Shown: positions 25,711 through 34,030, counted from the stretch's first letter. The stretch: 34,030 bases of DNA from Prochlorococcus sp. AG-347-K17 (GCA_003281385.1 QCCE01000003.1:1-34030), one strand, 5' to 3'. Program-made: numbers and translations. The notes: generated by a model not told the origin, from the sequence alone.

Positions 25711-25751
25711 AAATAAAAAAAGCAACTAACTCCACGATAAAGTTAGTTGCT
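25711..25751 (-). terminator. Rho-independent terminator facing the element from the tRNA side
   Basis: An 11-bp stem, agcaactaact (25721-25731) and its complement (25741-25751), with a 9-base loop. On the minus strand it is followed by a U-rich tract from the a-run at 25711-25720. It would stop transcripts entering the element from tRNA-Ser or alr, insulating the minus-strand operon. Confidence 0.8.
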
Positions 25752-25969
25752 AAAGAGAAAGAAAGTAGAATAAAAATAAAAAGAAAAGAGACACCTAAAC
25801 ATACTCCAAGACAGACTTAACCCATCTTTTCTTTTGTTCAGAGAAAGCAACCTGCACACCAAGAAAAAAATACAAATTGCTTGTTCCTACGAATTGCAAG
25901 GGTAAACCTGAACCCTTACAACAATATTTATGCAAGTTTTATATGTGCTATTTCACTCCACATATATCC

Positions 25970-26056
25970 CGTCACAACACATCCACCCAAAGTGACTAGC
26001 AGTACTGTGATTACAAATGGCTAAAAAATATTTCCGTCACAACAACCGTCACAACA
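25970..26056 (+). repeat. cgtcacaaca boxes, right element end
   Basis: Exact cgtcacaaca copies at 25970-25979, 26035-26044 and 26047-26056. The last two repeat the 12-bp start spacing seen at 19375/19387 on the left. All have the same orientation as the left pair, so on an excised circle they would lie on the other side of the core. Confidence 0.75.
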
Positions 26057-26082
26057 TTTTTATTTTAGATATGTCACTATAA

Positions 26083-26160
26083 GTCCATCTCTGTCCTATC
26101 CAAAACTTGATTTTTTAGTGTATAACTGGCTTTTTGTCCCTTATATTACCTTCCTGTCCC
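26083..26160 (+). repeat. gtcc boxes, right element end
   Basis: Four boxes at 26083 (aagtccat), 26093 (gtcctatcc), 26136 (gtcccttatattac) and 26156 (gtccca), the last ending 10 bp before the attachment core. Two of them are near matches to the boxes at 19324 and 19345, ordered so that the same sequence types lie at similar distances from the core. Confidence 0.6.
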
Positions 26161-26168
26161 ACCAATAA

Positions 26169-26182
26169 TACGGAGAGGGAGG
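26169..26182. repeat. Right attachment-site copy (attR core) in the tRNA 3' end
   Basis: The sequence tacggagagggagg, in which positions 26171-26182 form the discriminator base, the 3' strand of the acceptor stem and the start of the T-stem of tRNA-Ser. The 13 bases from 26170 are identical to those at 19281. Integration left the tRNA intact. Confidence 0.8.
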
Positions 26183-26259
26183 GATTCGAACCCTCGACAA
26201 AAGTTACCTCCTGTAACTCCTTAGCAGGGAGCCGCTTTCAACCACTCAGCCACCTCTCC
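26171..26259 (-). tRNA. trnS: tRNA-Ser (GCU)
   Basis: An 89-nt class II tRNA with acceptor stem GGAGAGG/CCTCTCC, D-arm, and an anticodon loop with GCT (decodes AGC/AGU). A long variable arm (GTTACAGGAGGTAAC) follows, then the T-arm GTCGAGGGTTCGAATCCCTC. Discriminator G; the CCA tail is not encoded. It lies 64 bp downstream of alr on the same strand and its 3' end faces the element. Confidence 0.97.
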
Positions 26260-26323
26260 AGTTCTTATACATTATCAATTTTTTTGCAAACATTCAAAAT
26301 TTTTTATTTAATCGAAATGTCTT

Positions 26324-27520
26324 CTAAACTTGAACCCTTGGTAATCTATTTTTAAAAGAACAAAGAATTTCCCACGGGATAGTCTTAGATTTTCTTGCCC
26401 ATTCAAGTGGAGAAATTGTTTTGTCTCCATCAGAGCCTAGTAATATCATCGTACTACCAATTCTAATTTCATTTGAACCTGTTATGTCCACCATCATTTG
26501 ATCCATAGTTATGGATCCAACTTGGGGATAAAATTTATTATTATAAATAACGTTTATCTTGCCTGAAAGGTTTCTTGGAACTCCATCTGCGTAACCAATA
26601 CTTAATATAGCTAACTTTGTTTTTCTATTAGTAACAAACTTTCCTCCATAACTTACACCAACGCCTGAATCAATAGTTCTAATAAAAGCTACTTTAACTT
26701 TCAAAAATAAAGCTGGTTTAAGCAATAAATTTTTATCTATTTTGTCTAGAGGACTATATCCATACATAGAAAGTCCAACACGTACCATGTGAAAATGAAA
26801 ATCTTTGTTAAGAAGCATTCCCGCAGAATTAGCCAAATGAATCTTAATTTCATGATTTCTTTCAAGATTAATTTGCTTTAATAATTCATTAAACTTAAGT
26901 CTCTGTGATTGTGTAATACTTTTAGGATCTAACGCGTTGATTTCATCTGCAGACGATAAATGACTATATATCCCTTCTATTGAAATATTCTCAAAAGATT
27001 TTATTTTTTCAAATTGCTCGACAAACTTTTTAAATTCGAATCCTAATCTTGACATTCCAGTATCAACCTTAAGATGTAGAGAAAATTTCAACCCAAAGTG
27101 CTTCCCGATATTATTGCAAATTAAACACTCTCTTAAGCTGCTGATAGTTGGCATAAGATCATTTTTAAAACATATTATTAAATCTTTTTTTGTATAAAGA
27201 TTTCCGAGAATAAGAATTGGTTTTTTAACTCCAAAGGAACGTAGCTTAATCCCTTCATCTAAAGTGGCAACTCCAAATTGTGAGGCTCCGCCTTTAATAG
27301 CGTAGTCAGATACAACTTTTGCATCATGTCCATATCCATCAGCTTTTACAACTGCCATAAATTGACAATTTTTGGTTAGCTTTGTTCTTAACTGCCTTAC
27401 ATTTGTCTCTAGTGATTTGCCTTTAACTTCTATCCATGCTCTTTGCTTTGGATCTATGTCTTTTTTAAAAGTTGGATATTTATCAAAATTAAATCCCTGA
27501 TTGGTTTGCCGAAATTGCAT
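26324..27520 (-). CDS. alr: Alanine racemase
   Basis: A 398-residue fold-type III PLP enzyme that supplies D-alanine for peptidoglycan. PLP lysine K59 is in VVKADGYGHD. The GSITMDQMMVDIT segment and the substrate tyrosine in GVSYGGKF (about residue 290) are present. The ATG at 27520 is divergent to the HNH gene. Length is normal, with a slightly long N-terminal part of about 25 residues, so a shorter start is possible. Confidence 0.95.
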   Translation of the reverse strand: MQFRQTNQGFNFDKYPTFKKDIDPKQRAWIEVKGKSLETNVRQLRTKLTKNCQFMAVVKADGYGHDAKVVSDYAIKGGASQFGVATLDEGIKLRSFGVKKPILILGNLYTKKDLIICFKNDLMPTISSLRECLICNNIGKHFGLKFSLHLKVDTGMSRLGFEFKKFVEQFEKIKSFENISIEGIYSHLSSADEINALDPKSITQSQRLKFNELLKQINLERNHEIKIHLANSAGMLLNKDFHFHMVRVGLSMYGYSPLDKIDKNLLLKPALFLKVKVAFIRTIDSGVGVSYGGKFVTNRKTKLAILSIGYADGVPRNLSGKINVIYNNKFYPQVGSITMDQMMVDITGSNEIRIGSTMILLGSDGDKTISPLEWARKSKTIPWEILCSFKNRLPRVQV

Positions 27521-27588
27521 TAACTTTGCACAAATTTATGCGCTTATTGAAATATACAGTTAGCATGACATGTAAATTGTATTTTGGC

Positions 27589-28095
27589 ATGGGCCAGACT
27601 CTAGTTTTAAATGCTTCTTATGAACCTTTAAACATTACTTCTTGGCGAAGAGCTGTCATTTTGATGATCAAAGGTAAAGCAGAAAGCTTAGAGGAAGATA
27701 AATCATATTCAATACATAGTGGTAGAAAATTGCCCACAGTTATAAGACTTCGTTACTATGTCAAGGTCCCTTTTAGAGAGGTTTCTTTAACTAGAAAAAA
27801 TATTCTTCTTAGAGATAACAACTCCTGTCAGTACTGTAACTATAGGGGGAGTGACCTATCAATTGATCATGTTTTACCAAGAAGCAGAGGTGGAACTGAT
27901 AACTGGGAAAATGTTACTACAGCATGTCTCAGATGCAATGTACAAAAAGGTAATAGAACTCCAGAAGAAGCAAATATGCCTCTAAAACGCAAGCCTTATC
28001 GCCCACTTAGTAATCTAAATTTTGAAGCTACAAGACAAATTGACTCTGGAAGACATAAAGAATGGAGTAAATACGTAATAGGTGTTGCAATCTAA
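27589..28095 (+). CDS. HNH endonuclease
   Basis: A 168-residue protein starting MGQTLVLNASYEPLNITSWR, the typical cyanobacterial start, so I prefer this ATG to one 21 codons upstream. The HNH nuclease domain contains the zinc pair C-x2-C (SCQYCNYRG), the motif core IDHVLPRSRGG, and a second C-x2-C (CLRCNVQKG), followed by a GNRTPEEA tail. Role in the cell is unknown; this subgroup is found widely in cyanobacterial chromosomes and lacks an association with mobile DNA. It is divergent from alr. Confidence 0.85.
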   Translation: MGQTLVLNASYEPLNITSWRRAVILMIKGKAESLEEDKSYSIHSGRKLPTVIRLRYYVKVPFREVSLTRKNILLRDNNSCQYCNYRGSDLSIDHVLPRSRGGTDNWENVTTACLRCNVQKGNRTPEEANMPLKRKPYRPLSNLNFEATRQIDSGRHKEWSKYVIGVAI

Positions 28096-28107
28096 AAAAA
28101 TAAAATC

Positions 28108-29202
28108 TTAATTTACTTCATCATTAAAATCTTCCATGATCCTTTTTTGTTCCTGCGCTATGCATGCATCAATCACTTCATCCAACTGACCAGCAAGAAT
28201 TGGCTCCAGTGAAAAATTGGAACCTAATCTATGATCAGTTGTCCTATTATCTTTAAAATTATAAGTTCTAATTTTTTCACTCCTATCACCCGTTCCAACC
28301 TGGGAAAGCCTTTGTGATCTCTCTTTTGCATTAGCTTCCTTTAATTGAATTTCATATAATTTTGCTCTTAAAATTTCCATTGCTCGCTCGCGATTTTGCA
28401 ATTGTGATCTCTCTTGAGTACAAAAAACTCTTATTCCTGTAGGCTTGTGGAGAAGATCAATAGCTGTCTCTACCTTATTAACATTTTGTCCCCCTGCACC
28501 TCCTGATCTTGCTGTACCAACCTCTAGATCCGTTGGATCAATCTTAACCTCAACAGGGTCAGCCTCAGGCATGACGGCCACAGTAGCAGTAGAGGTGTGA
28601 ACTCTACCTTGAGATTCAGTGGCTGGAACTCTTTGGACTCTATGTACACCAGCCTCAAATTTGAGTTGACTATATACAGAATCTCCCTTTACAGAGATAA
28701 CTAACTCCTTAAATCCTCCCATATCTGACTCAGAAGCGCTAACAGGTTTTACAGACCATCCAATTTTTTGTCCATATCTTTCATACATTCTTGCTAGATC
28801 ACCCGCCCAGATACAGGCCTCGTTACCTCCAGCGCCAGCTCTGATTTCTAACATTACACTCCTCTCATCTCTAGGATCTTTTGGCAATAAGGCGATTGTG
28901 GTTTTTTGAATCAGTTTATTCTTACATTCCTCTAGATTTATTAACTCCTCATTTATCAATGATTCCATTTCTTTATCATTTCTATTTTCTTTTAATAAGT
29001 TTTTTGAATCTTCTATTTCTTTATCTGTATCAAGCAATTTGTTGAAATCAATTACCAAAGGTTCTAATTTTGACCTTTCTCTTGCTATGGATTCTAATTT
29101 TTTTGGATCATTAGCTATATCAGGATCTGCAAGCTGAACTTCCAAATTTTCAAAACTTTCTGCAGCAGTTTTCAACCTTGCAATTAATGTTGAGTATTCC
29201 AA
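28108..29202 (-). CDS. prfA: Peptide chain release factor 1
   Basis: A 364-residue RF1, which reads UAA and UAG. The stop-codon tripeptide P193-A-T195 and the GGQ motif at 237-239 ([14 protein letters not shown]) are present. Residue spacing and length are normal. It is the last gene of the ribosomal cluster, 29 bp after rpmE on the same strand. The start ATG at 29202 fits the usual N-terminus. Confidence 0.97.
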   Translation of the reverse strand: MEYSTLIARLKTAAESFENLEVQLADPDIANDPKKLESIARERSKLEPLVIDFNKLLDTDKEIEDSKNLLKENRNDKEMESLINEELINLEECKNKLIQKTTIALLPKDPRDERSVMLEIRAGAGGNEACIWAGDLARMYERYGQKIGWSVKPVSASESDMGGFKELVISVKGDSVYSQLKFEAGVHRVQRVPATESQGRVHTSTATVAVMPEADPVEVKIDPTDLEVGTARSGGAGGQNVNKVETAIDLLHKPTGIRVFCTQERSQLQNRERAMEILRAKLYEIQLKEANAKERSQRLSQVGTGDRSEKIRTYNFKDNRTTDHRLGSNFSLEPILAGQLDEVIDACIAQEQKRIMEDFNDEVN

Positions 29203-29230
29203 TTAAAATTATGTTTGAATTTTGAAAATT

Positions 29231-29491
29231 CTATTTTTTAGAATCTTTTGCTTCTTTTTTCTCTTTTGAAGTAGCAGTATCAGCTGAACCCATCCCATAT
29301 TTCTTCATAAACCTATCAACTCTACCCTCTGTATCAAGAATTTTCTGAGTTCCAGTGAAGAAGGGATGATTTCCACTCCATACATCAACATGTAATTCAG
29401 GCTGCGTTGATCCAGTAGTCATTACAACTTCTCCATTACAAATAACTTTTGCATCTGGATACCATTTTGGGTGTATTTCTGATTTTGGCAT
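29231..29491 (-). CDS. rpmE: Ribosomal protein L31
   Basis: An 86-residue L31 starting MPKSEIHPKWYP. I chose this ATG over an upstream in-frame one because the family begins here. The tail after residue 70 is Lys/Glu-rich and long, as usual in cyanobacteria. The zinc-binding cysteine set of the C+ form is missing except for one cysteine, so it is the C-minus type. It lies between rpsI and prfA. Confidence 0.95.
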   Translation of the reverse strand: MPKSEIHPKWYPDAKVICNGEVVMTTGSTQPELHVDVWSGNHPFFTGTQKILDTEGRVDRFMKKYGMGSADTATSKEKKEAKDSKK

Positions 29492-29504
29492 GATTAGAAT
29501 TCCT

Positions 29505-29915
29505 TTAACGTTTAGAGAATTGAGGGGCTTTCCTTGCTTTTTTGAGGCCATATTTTCTTCTTTCCTTAGCTCTAGGATCTCTACTAAGATGGCCTTCAGT
29601 TTTTAGTGGTTTCCTATTGTCAGGAGATAATTCGCAAAGTGCCCTTGCTGCTCCTTGCTTAATAGCGTCTGCTTGACCTGTCAATCCACCACCAAAAACA
29701 TTTACTAGGATATCATAAGAATTTTCTAGGCCTAGAGTTTGCAAAGGTGCTTTAATGGAATTTAAATGCAAAGGATTAAAGTTTAAGTAATCATCTCCAG
29801 AACGACCATTGATCTTTATTAGTCCATTCCCTGGAATCAAGCGAACTCTAGCTATTGAAGTTTTTCTTCTTCCTGTTCCCCAATACACAGCTTTGTTTTT
29901 TATTTGACTATTCAT
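29505..29915 (-). CDS. rpsI: Ribosomal protein S9
   Basis: A 136-residue S9 of the small subunit with the conserved start [34 protein letters not shown], and the C-terminal basic tail [12 protein letters not shown] that contacts P-site tRNA. It is 10 bp after rplM in the same order as in other bacteria (rplM-rpsI). Confidence 0.98.
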   Translation of the reverse strand: MNSQIKNKAVYWGTGRRKTSIARVRLIPGNGLIKINGRSGDDYLNFNPLHLNSIKAPLQTLGLENSYDILVNVFGGGLTGQADAIKQGAARALCELSPDNRKPLKTEGHLSRDPRAKERRKYGLKKARKAPQFSKR

Positions 29916-29924
29916 TTTAATAAA

Positions 29925-30356
29925 TTAACTATTTAATAATACAGGATTCTGAGCAGCATGAGGATGATCAGCACCTTTATAAACTTTTAGTTTTTTAAAT
30001 TGCTGTCTTCCTAAAGAGTTGTGTGGCAGCATACCCTTAACAGCTTGCTCGATGATTCTTTCAGGAATTCTCTCTTGCAAAGCCTCAAATTTTTCAATTT
30101 TCATTCCTCCTGGTCTTCCAGAATGTCTTCTATATAACTTTTGTGATGCTTTTTTACCTGTTACTTCAACTTTTTCGGCATTTACTACAATTACAAAATC
30201 TCCAGTATCTAAATGAGGAGTGAATGTTGGTTTATTCTTACCTCTTAATACAGTTGCAATTTCTGTAGCAAGTCTCCCAAGTGTCTTATCTTTTGCGTCA
30301 ACTAAAAACCAATTTCTCTCAATGGTTTCTAAAGATGGAGTAATTGTTTTATTCAT
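29925..30356 (-). CDS. rplM: Ribosomal protein L13
   Basis: A 143-residue L13, an early assembly protein of the large subunit. Signature stretches include [39 protein letters not shown] and the [29 protein letters not shown] ending. It opens the rplM-rpsI-rpmE-prfA part of the cluster, 109 bp after truA. Confidence 0.98.
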   Translation of the reverse strand: MNKTITPSLETIERNWFLVDAKDKTLGRLATEIATVLRGKNKPTFTPHLDTGDFVIVVNAEKVEVTGKKASQKLYRRHSGRPGGMKIEKFEALQERIPERIIEQAVKGMLPHNSLGRQQFKKLKVYKGADHPHAAQNPVLLNS

Positions 30357-30465
30357 TTACCAAATTTCTGCTAATAAATTTAGTCTTAAATTCTACCCTA
30401 TTGGTGGAATATTAAACAACAGTTTTGAATGATTTACACAAAAAATTCCCCTAATTAAACTTTAC

Positions 30466-31272
30466 TCAAGAAAAACCCTTAATTAAGAAAACAGGGAAAA
30501 AATCATGATTATTAATCTTTTTAAACACATTTTCTTTATAAACAGCATTTACAAAACATAATCCCTTAGCTGGAGCAGATTCTTTCACATCATTTTTCTT
30601 TTTGTTTACCCATCTATCTGTAAAAATTTCTGGCGATATTTTTTTTTCTCCTACTAAAACTAATTGACCAACAATTAAACGAACCATTCCATAAAGAAAA
30701 CCAGTAGCTTTAATATCAACTAAAATTAAATCTTCTACTCTTTTAATCTCTATATTTTTTATTTTTGTAATGGAGTTTGTCCTGTTACTTCCACTTTTCT
30801 GAAAAGCAAAAAAATCATGTTGTCCTCTCATTTTCTTAGATGCATTCAACATTAAATCCTCATCTAATACTTTTTGATATCTATGCCATGACCAATTATT
30901 TATGAACAAGTTAGGAAATTTACTGTTATTGATGACATATCGATAATGTCTATACATTGCCGAATAGCATGCATGCCAACTATCTTTAACCTCAACTGAT
31001 TCCAAGATTCTAATTGATGAGGGTAAAAGACTATTTAGCACGTCAGAATAACTATTTCCCGGAATAACACAATCAATATCAAAGTGCACTACTTGTCCCG
31101 ATGCATGAACACCAGCATCAGTCCTACCTGCTGCAAAAGTTTTAACTGTATGATTTGTAATTTTTAAAAGAGCTCTGTCCAGAATTTCTTGAATAGAATT
31201 TGCATTTTTTTGTTTTTGCCAACCAGAGTAATGAGATCCATCATATTGGACTAGTAAAGCTACTCTTTTCAA
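30466..31272 (-). CDS. truA: tRNA pseudouridine synthase A
   Basis: A 268-residue enzyme that makes pseudouridine at positions 38-40 of the tRNA anticodon arm. The catalytic aspartate D52 lies in AAGRTDAGVHASGQV. GMVRLIVGQLV near the C-terminus is typical. It has the usual length, with a slightly divergent C-terminal end. It is 38 bp after rplQ, the common bacterial order rplQ-truA-rplM. Confidence 0.95.
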   Translation of the reverse strand: MKRVALLVQYDGSHYSGWQKQKNANSIQEILDRALLKITNHTVKTFAAGRTDAGVHASGQVVHFDIDCVIPGNSYSDVLNSLLPSSIRILESVEVKDSWHACYSAMYRHYRYVINNSKFPNLFINNWSWHRYQKVLDEDLMLNASKKMRGQHDFFAFQKSGSNRTNSITKIKNIEIKRVEDLILVDIKATGFLYGMVRLIVGQLVLVGEKKISPEIFTDRWVNKKKNDVKESAPAKGLCFVNAVYKENVFKKINNHDFFPVFLIKGFS

Positions 31273-31309
31273 AAGTTATTATTTATTGTAAGCCCCTTTA
31301 TTAACAAAC

Positions 31310-31660
31310 TTAAACAAGCTCGATAATAGCCATCTGAGCGTTATCACCTTTTCTAGATACAGTTCTGACTATACGTGTATAACCACCTTTTCGGTCTCCA
31401 TATCTTTCCTTCGCTTTTTCAAATAATGAATGAACTAATTTCTTATCATAAATATATCCAATAGCTCTTCTCCTAGAGGCCAAACTTCCATCTTTAGCAA
31501 GTGATATCATTCTTTCAGCTTCATTTCTTAAAGCTTTTGCTCTCGCTTTTGTTGTAGTTACTCTACCTTCCCTAATTAATTGTGTAGTTAAACCTCTTAG
31601 CAGTGCTTTTCTCTGGTCAGCAGGTTTACCTAATAATGGAATTCTAAGTTGGTGTCTCAT
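31310..31660 (-). CDS. rplQ: Ribosomal protein L17
   Basis: A 116-residue L17, large-subunit protein near the exit tunnel. It begins [24 protein letters not shown] and ends [12 protein letters not shown]. It follows rpoA after 15 bp, the usual rpoA-rplQ pairing. Confidence 0.98.
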   Translation of the reverse strand: MRHQLRIPLLGKPADQRKALLRGLTTQLIREGRVTTTKARAKALRNEAERMISLAKDGSLASRRRAIGYIYDKKLVHSLFEKAKERYGDRKGGYTRIVRTVSRKGDNAQMAIIELV

Positions 31661-31674
31661 AATCTTTAAAATTG

Positions 31675-32613
31675 TTAAACAGATGTTCTACTTTGTGGAA
31701 TAGAAATGCCTATGCGCTCAAGAGCCTCAATGACCTCATCTGCAGATTTAGAGCCAAAGTTCTTAATTTCAAGAAGATCTTCATAACTGAAGCCCATTAA
31801 ATCCGAAACTGAGTTAACTTGCGCCCTTTTCAAACAATTATATGCTCTAACGGACAAGTTTAGTTCCTCAAGAGGAATTTGAGCTTCTGGAGATGGTTCA
31901 GGTTCTTCAGGAATTTCCTCAACCATTGTGACAGTTGCAAGAGGTTGAAATAGTTCTATTAACTGATTTGCAGCTTCAGCAATAGCATCGTCAGGACTTG
32001 TTGAACCATCTGTTACTACTTCCATTTTTAATCTTTCTCTTCCTGTTCCCCCTTCTGCTACAGCAGTTTCATCAATGGTAAAATTCACTCTCTTAACTGG
32101 CATAAATACAGCATCTATTTGTAGTAAATCAATAGCAGTGGTCTCTTCACTCTTACGGTCGACGGGTCTATATCCAACACCTCTTTCAACATGGATTTCC
32201 AACTCTAATTTATGACCCTCTTGAATAGTTGCGATCGGTTTTTCGCCATCAACAACTTCAACTTGAGAGGAGAATTGAATATCATTCGCCTTCACATCCA
32301 TAGGACCGCTCGCTACTAACCTGCCAATTTCGAGCTCTGGATTAGAACTATTAATTGATAGTTGCTTGCAATTCAGAAGAATATCTAAGACATCTTCTCT
32401 CACACCAGGGATCGTGGCATATTCATGATTAATTCCTGCTATTCTTACTGCAGTTACTGCACTTCCTTCAAGTCCTCCCATAAGGACTCTTCTAAGCGAA
32501 TTACCCAAAGTTGTAGCTTGACCCCTTTCTAGAGGGCCAATTAAAAAAGTTCCTGTTTGGGAGCGATCATCTGCTATTTGATGGTCGATTCTGTCAATCT
32601 GGTATTGCAACAC
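31675..32613 (-). CDS. rpoA: RNA polymerase alpha subunit
   Basis: A 312-residue alpha subunit. The N-terminal assembly domain (1-230) includes [20 protein letters not shown], and a flexible linker of Pro/Glu repeats (233-240) leads to the C-terminal domain from about 245 that binds UP elements and activators ([21 protein letters not shown]). Length is normal for a cyanobacterium. The coding strand between rpsK and rpoA contains a C9A8 tract, 20-40 bp before the rpoA start. Confidence 0.98.
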   Translation of the reverse strand: MLQYQIDRIDHQIADDRSQTGTFLIGPLERGQATTLGNSLRRVLMGGLEGSAVTAVRIAGINHEYATIPGVREDVLDILLNCKQLSINSSNPELEIGRLVASGPMDVKANDIQFSSQVEVVDGEKPIATIQEGHKLELEIHVERGVGYRPVDRKSEETTAIDLLQIDAVFMPVKRVNFTIDETAVAEGGTGRERLKMEVVTDGSTSPDDAIAEAANQLIELFQPLATVTMVEEIPEEPEPSPEAQIPLEELNLSVRAYNCLKRAQVNSVSDLMGFSYEDLLEIKNFGSKSADEVIEALERIGISIPQSRTSV

Positions 32614-32633
32614 GGAAAAAATAAGGTTAAAAG

Positions 32634-32650
32634 TTTTTTTTGGGGGGGGG
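32634..32650. repeat. T8G9 homopolymer tract between rpsK and rpoA
   Basis: Eight T (32634-32641) followed by nine G (32642-32650), unusual in this AT-rich background. On the rpoA strand it reads C9A8, 20-37 bp before the start codon. The gap is 56 bp. It could be prone to slippage, or a sequencing/assembly error. Confidence 0.9.
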
Positions 32651-32669
32651 TTGAGAATGTGATTAAGAA

Positions 32670-33062
32670 CTAAACGCGTCTCCGTTTAGGTCTTCTACAT
32701 CCATTATGAGGTAATGGAGTTACATCTCTTATTAGAGTTATTTCTAATCCGGCCACTTGTAAAGCTCTTATGGCCGTTTCCCTACCTGCGCCAGGGCCTC
32801 TAACTAGCACTTCTATTTGCCTCATACCTTGATCAAGTGCTCTTCGAGCTGCAGCTTCAGCAGCTGTTTGAGCAGCAAATGGCGTGCCTTTCCGAGCGCC
32901 TTTAAATCCACTTGCGCCAGCAGAAGACCAAGAAATTACATGACCAGAGGTGTCAGTAATTGAGACGATAGTATTATTAAATGTGCTTTGGATATGTACC
33001 ACACCATTGGGTACATTACGTTTGGATTTCTTTGAACCTGTTTTTTTTACTGTAGCTGCCAT
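32670..33062 (-). CDS. rpsK: Ribosomal protein S11
   Basis: A 130-residue S11 of the small subunit platform. The conserved [35 protein letters not shown] and the C-terminal [15 protein letters not shown] are all visible. It lies 44 bp after rpsM in the standard order. Confidence 0.98.
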   Translation of the reverse strand: MAATVKKTGSKKSKRNVPNGVVHIQSTFNNTIVSITDTSGHVISWSSAGASGFKGARKGTPFAAQTAAEAAARRALDQGMRQIEVLVRGPGAGRETAIRALQVAGLEITLIRDVTPLPHNGCRRPKRRRV

Positions 33063-33106
33063 AATGTTTTAATTTAATACTTCAATTTGTAAATAGATTT
33101 AGTTAT

Positions 33107-33472
33107 TTATTTTTTTCTTCCAGCAACTGTTTTCCTAGAACCCCGTCTTGTTCTTGCGTTGGTTCTAGTTCTTTGACCTCTTACTGGAAGACTCATTCTA
33201 TGTCTTCTACCTCTTACACACCCTATATCCTGTAAACGTTTTAAAGCCATTCCCTCTTTTCTTCTCAAATCCCCTTCTAAAGTGAATTCTTCTGAAGCGC
33301 CTCTGAGCTTTTGAACATCAGAATCTGAAAGGTCTTTGACGCGAGTATCAGGGTTTACACCCGTATTAGCAAGAATTAGTTTAGATCTCGTTAAACCAAT
33401 TCCATAGACGTATGTAAGTGCAATTTCAACTCGCTTTTCGCGAGGTATGTCAATTCCTGCAATCCTGGCCAC
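33107..33472 (-). CDS. rpsM: Ribosomal protein S13
   Basis: A 121-residue S13, which contacts the large subunit and P-site tRNA. It begins [19 protein letters not shown] and ends with the basic [19 protein letters not shown]. It lies 41 bp after rpmJ. Confidence 0.98.
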   Translation of the reverse strand: MARIAGIDIPREKRVEIALTYVYGIGLTRSKLILANTGVNPDTRVKDLSDSDVQKLRGASEEFTLEGDLRRKEGMALKRLQDIGCVRGRRHRMSLPVRGQRTRTNARTRRGSRKTVAGRKK

Positions 33473-33513
33473 GTGTTTTGAATAAGTAAAAGTTTGAATT
33501 TAAGGGTTGAAAT

Positions 33514-33630
33514 TTAACCCTGACGCTGTTTATTGCGAGGTCTTTTCTTGTTAATAACATAGATTTTACCTCTTCTCCTCACGATCTGATCGTCAGGACT
33601 AATTTTTTTGACTGAAGATCTGACCTTCAT
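33514..33630 (-). CDS. rpmJ: Ribosomal protein L36
   Basis: A 38-residue L36, [20 protein letters not shown] through NKQRQG. The usual C-x2-C...C...H zinc ligands are absent, so it is the zinc-independent form. It lies between adk and rpsM; I saw no infA between them. It was read directly from the minus strand because it is too short for standard cut-offs. Confidence 0.95.
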   Translation of the reverse strand: MKVRSSVKKISPDDQIVRRRGKIYVINKKRPRNKQRQG

Positions 33631-33675
33631 AGGGGTTTAACAAATGGAACGTTAATACTATATTCTACATCATCA

Positions 33676-34030
33676 TCAAGCCATTTTTTGTTTGATATCA
33701 GAGGAAATGGTTTTTAAATCTCTATCAGCATCAATATATTCTAACAATGAGAGATCTTTAAAATATTGAATCAATGGTTCTGTTGTTTTTTTATAAATAT
33801 CAACTCTTTTCATAATTGTCTCTTCTGTATCGTCTTTTCTCCCTCTTAAAAGCAAACGCTGAATTAGTACTTCTTCGGGAATATCTAAATAAAAAACCAA
33901 TTCCAAAGGTTGATTTATTTCATTTAAGACTTCATTCAATGAATTTACTTGAGATAAATTTCTTGGGTAGCCATCTAATATCCATCCTTTATTGTCCTTG
34001 ACTAAATTTTGTCTTACTATCTTTAATACG
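33676..34030 (-). CDS. adk: Adenylate kinase, partial (C-terminal part)
   Basis: Open on the minus strand from the right edge, so the N-terminus with the P-loop lies outside the window. The visible part includes [11 protein letters not shown] (the NMP-binding DG(F/Y)PR motif), [33 protein letters not shown], with the lid region shortened as in short-lid enzymes, and a final helix. It equilibrates AMP, ADP and ATP. Placement before rpmJ matches the cyanobacterial spc-alpha cluster order. The ATG at 33939 is internal. Confidence 0.93.
   Translation of the reverse strand, partial: VLKIVRQNLVKDNKGWILDGYPRNLSQVNSLNEVLNEINQPLELVFYLDIPEEVLIQRLLLRGRKDDTEETIMKRVDIYKKTTEPLIQYFKDLSLLEYIDADRDLKTISSDIKQKMA

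Larger units (their letters stand above)
25544..26170. other. Right end of the element, no gene
   Basis: A 627-bp stretch with no gene, between the minus cluster and the tRNA. From left to right it holds a dyad operator, an inverted repeat tattatagc at 25661-25669 with gctataata at 25689-25697, and a minus-strand terminator. A small hairpin aagggt/accctt lies near 25899, followed by three cgtcacaaca boxes (25970, 26035, 26047), four gtcc boxes, and the attachment core. A 21-codon frame at 26017 is not supported. Confidence 0.6.
18667..26182. mobile_element. Integrative element in tRNA-Ser(GCU), tycheposon / phage-satellite-like
   Basis: A 6.9-kb unit (19281 to the tRNA), or 7.5 kb if the outer copy at 18667 is used, inserted at the 3' end of tRNA-Ser. 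Evidence is direct repeats of the tRNA 3' end at both edges, matching repeat arms inside both ends, and a complete tyrosine recombinase with an AlpA-like partner. There is also a serine recombinase, and two clusters of small overlapping genes with strong GGAGG ribosome sites. Base composition is visibly less AT-rich than the flanks. Picocyanobacteria carry such tRNA-targeting elements, called tycheposons, and related forms packaged in phage particles are known. I see no capsid, terminase, helicase or metabolic cargo, so a satellite role is only an inference. Confidence 0.8.

Noticed and set aside
26134..26355. 73-codon plus-strand frame across tRNA-Ser
   Set aside because: It reads through the complement of the tRNA; the NNTEREGFEPST pattern is the usual tRNA artefact.
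27526..27588. Longer start for the HNH gene
   Set aside because: The family begins near MxQTLVLNASYEPL; the extra 21 residues would leave only 5 bp to the divergent alr start.
29492..29551. Longer rpmE reading frame
   Set aside because: L31 starts MPKxxIHP; the extra residues overlap the S9 gene.

Overview
The window looks like a chromosome segment of a high-light type marine picocyanobacterium of the Prochlorococcus group. The evidence is a very AT-rich background, photosystem I genes psaI-psaL and psaA-psaB, a compact gene layout with short spacers, a fused CbiG-CobJ cobalamin enzyme, and the adk-rpmJ-rpsM-rpsK-rpoA-rplQ-truA-rplM-rpsI-rpmE-prfA cluster. No rRNA or typing marker is present, so the clade is an inference.

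Layout. 1-9 kb holds the glutamate synthase gene gltB with an abutting YciI-like gene, lipA on the opposite strand, a resolvase-like gene whose catalytic serine is replaced by threonine, a small hypothetical gene, and a divergent pair encoding a beta-lactamase-fold serine hydrolase and an NlpC/P60 protein. 9-15.6 kb is photosystem I (psaI-psaL, then psaA-psaB ending in a clear terminator), with two tiny genes and a family 2 glycosyltransferase between. 15.9-18.6 kb holds the CbiG-CobJ fusion and a HAD phosphatase. 26.3-34 kb is host sequence again: alr, an HNH endonuclease gene, prfA and the ribosomal protein/rpoA cluster, cut off inside adk at the right edge.

Between the HAD gene and tRNA-Ser(GCU) (26171-26259, minus strand) lies an integrative element of about 6.9-7.5 kb. 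The 3' end of the intact tRNA gene faces the element. The start of the tRNA 3' end sequence is repeated at the left end, as a 13-base exact copy at 19281 and an older-looking 14-base copy with one mismatch at 18667. Just inside both ends are the same short repeats (paired cgtcacaaca boxes 12 bp apart, and gtccc boxes), arranged as arm-type recombinase sites would be. A consensus sigma-70 promoter drives an AlpA-like excisionase candidate overlapping a complete tyrosine recombinase. A serine recombinase follows, then two opposed clusters of very small, tightly overlapping genes of unknown function that meet at a pair of terminators. Several of these genes were recovered by reading start/stop overlaps. 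There is no recognisable capsid, replicase or metabolic cargo.

The element fits the tycheposon or phage-satellite style of picocyanobacterial integrative elements. The most interesting points are the arm architecture, the doubled left attachment site, and the two clusters of unknown small genes.
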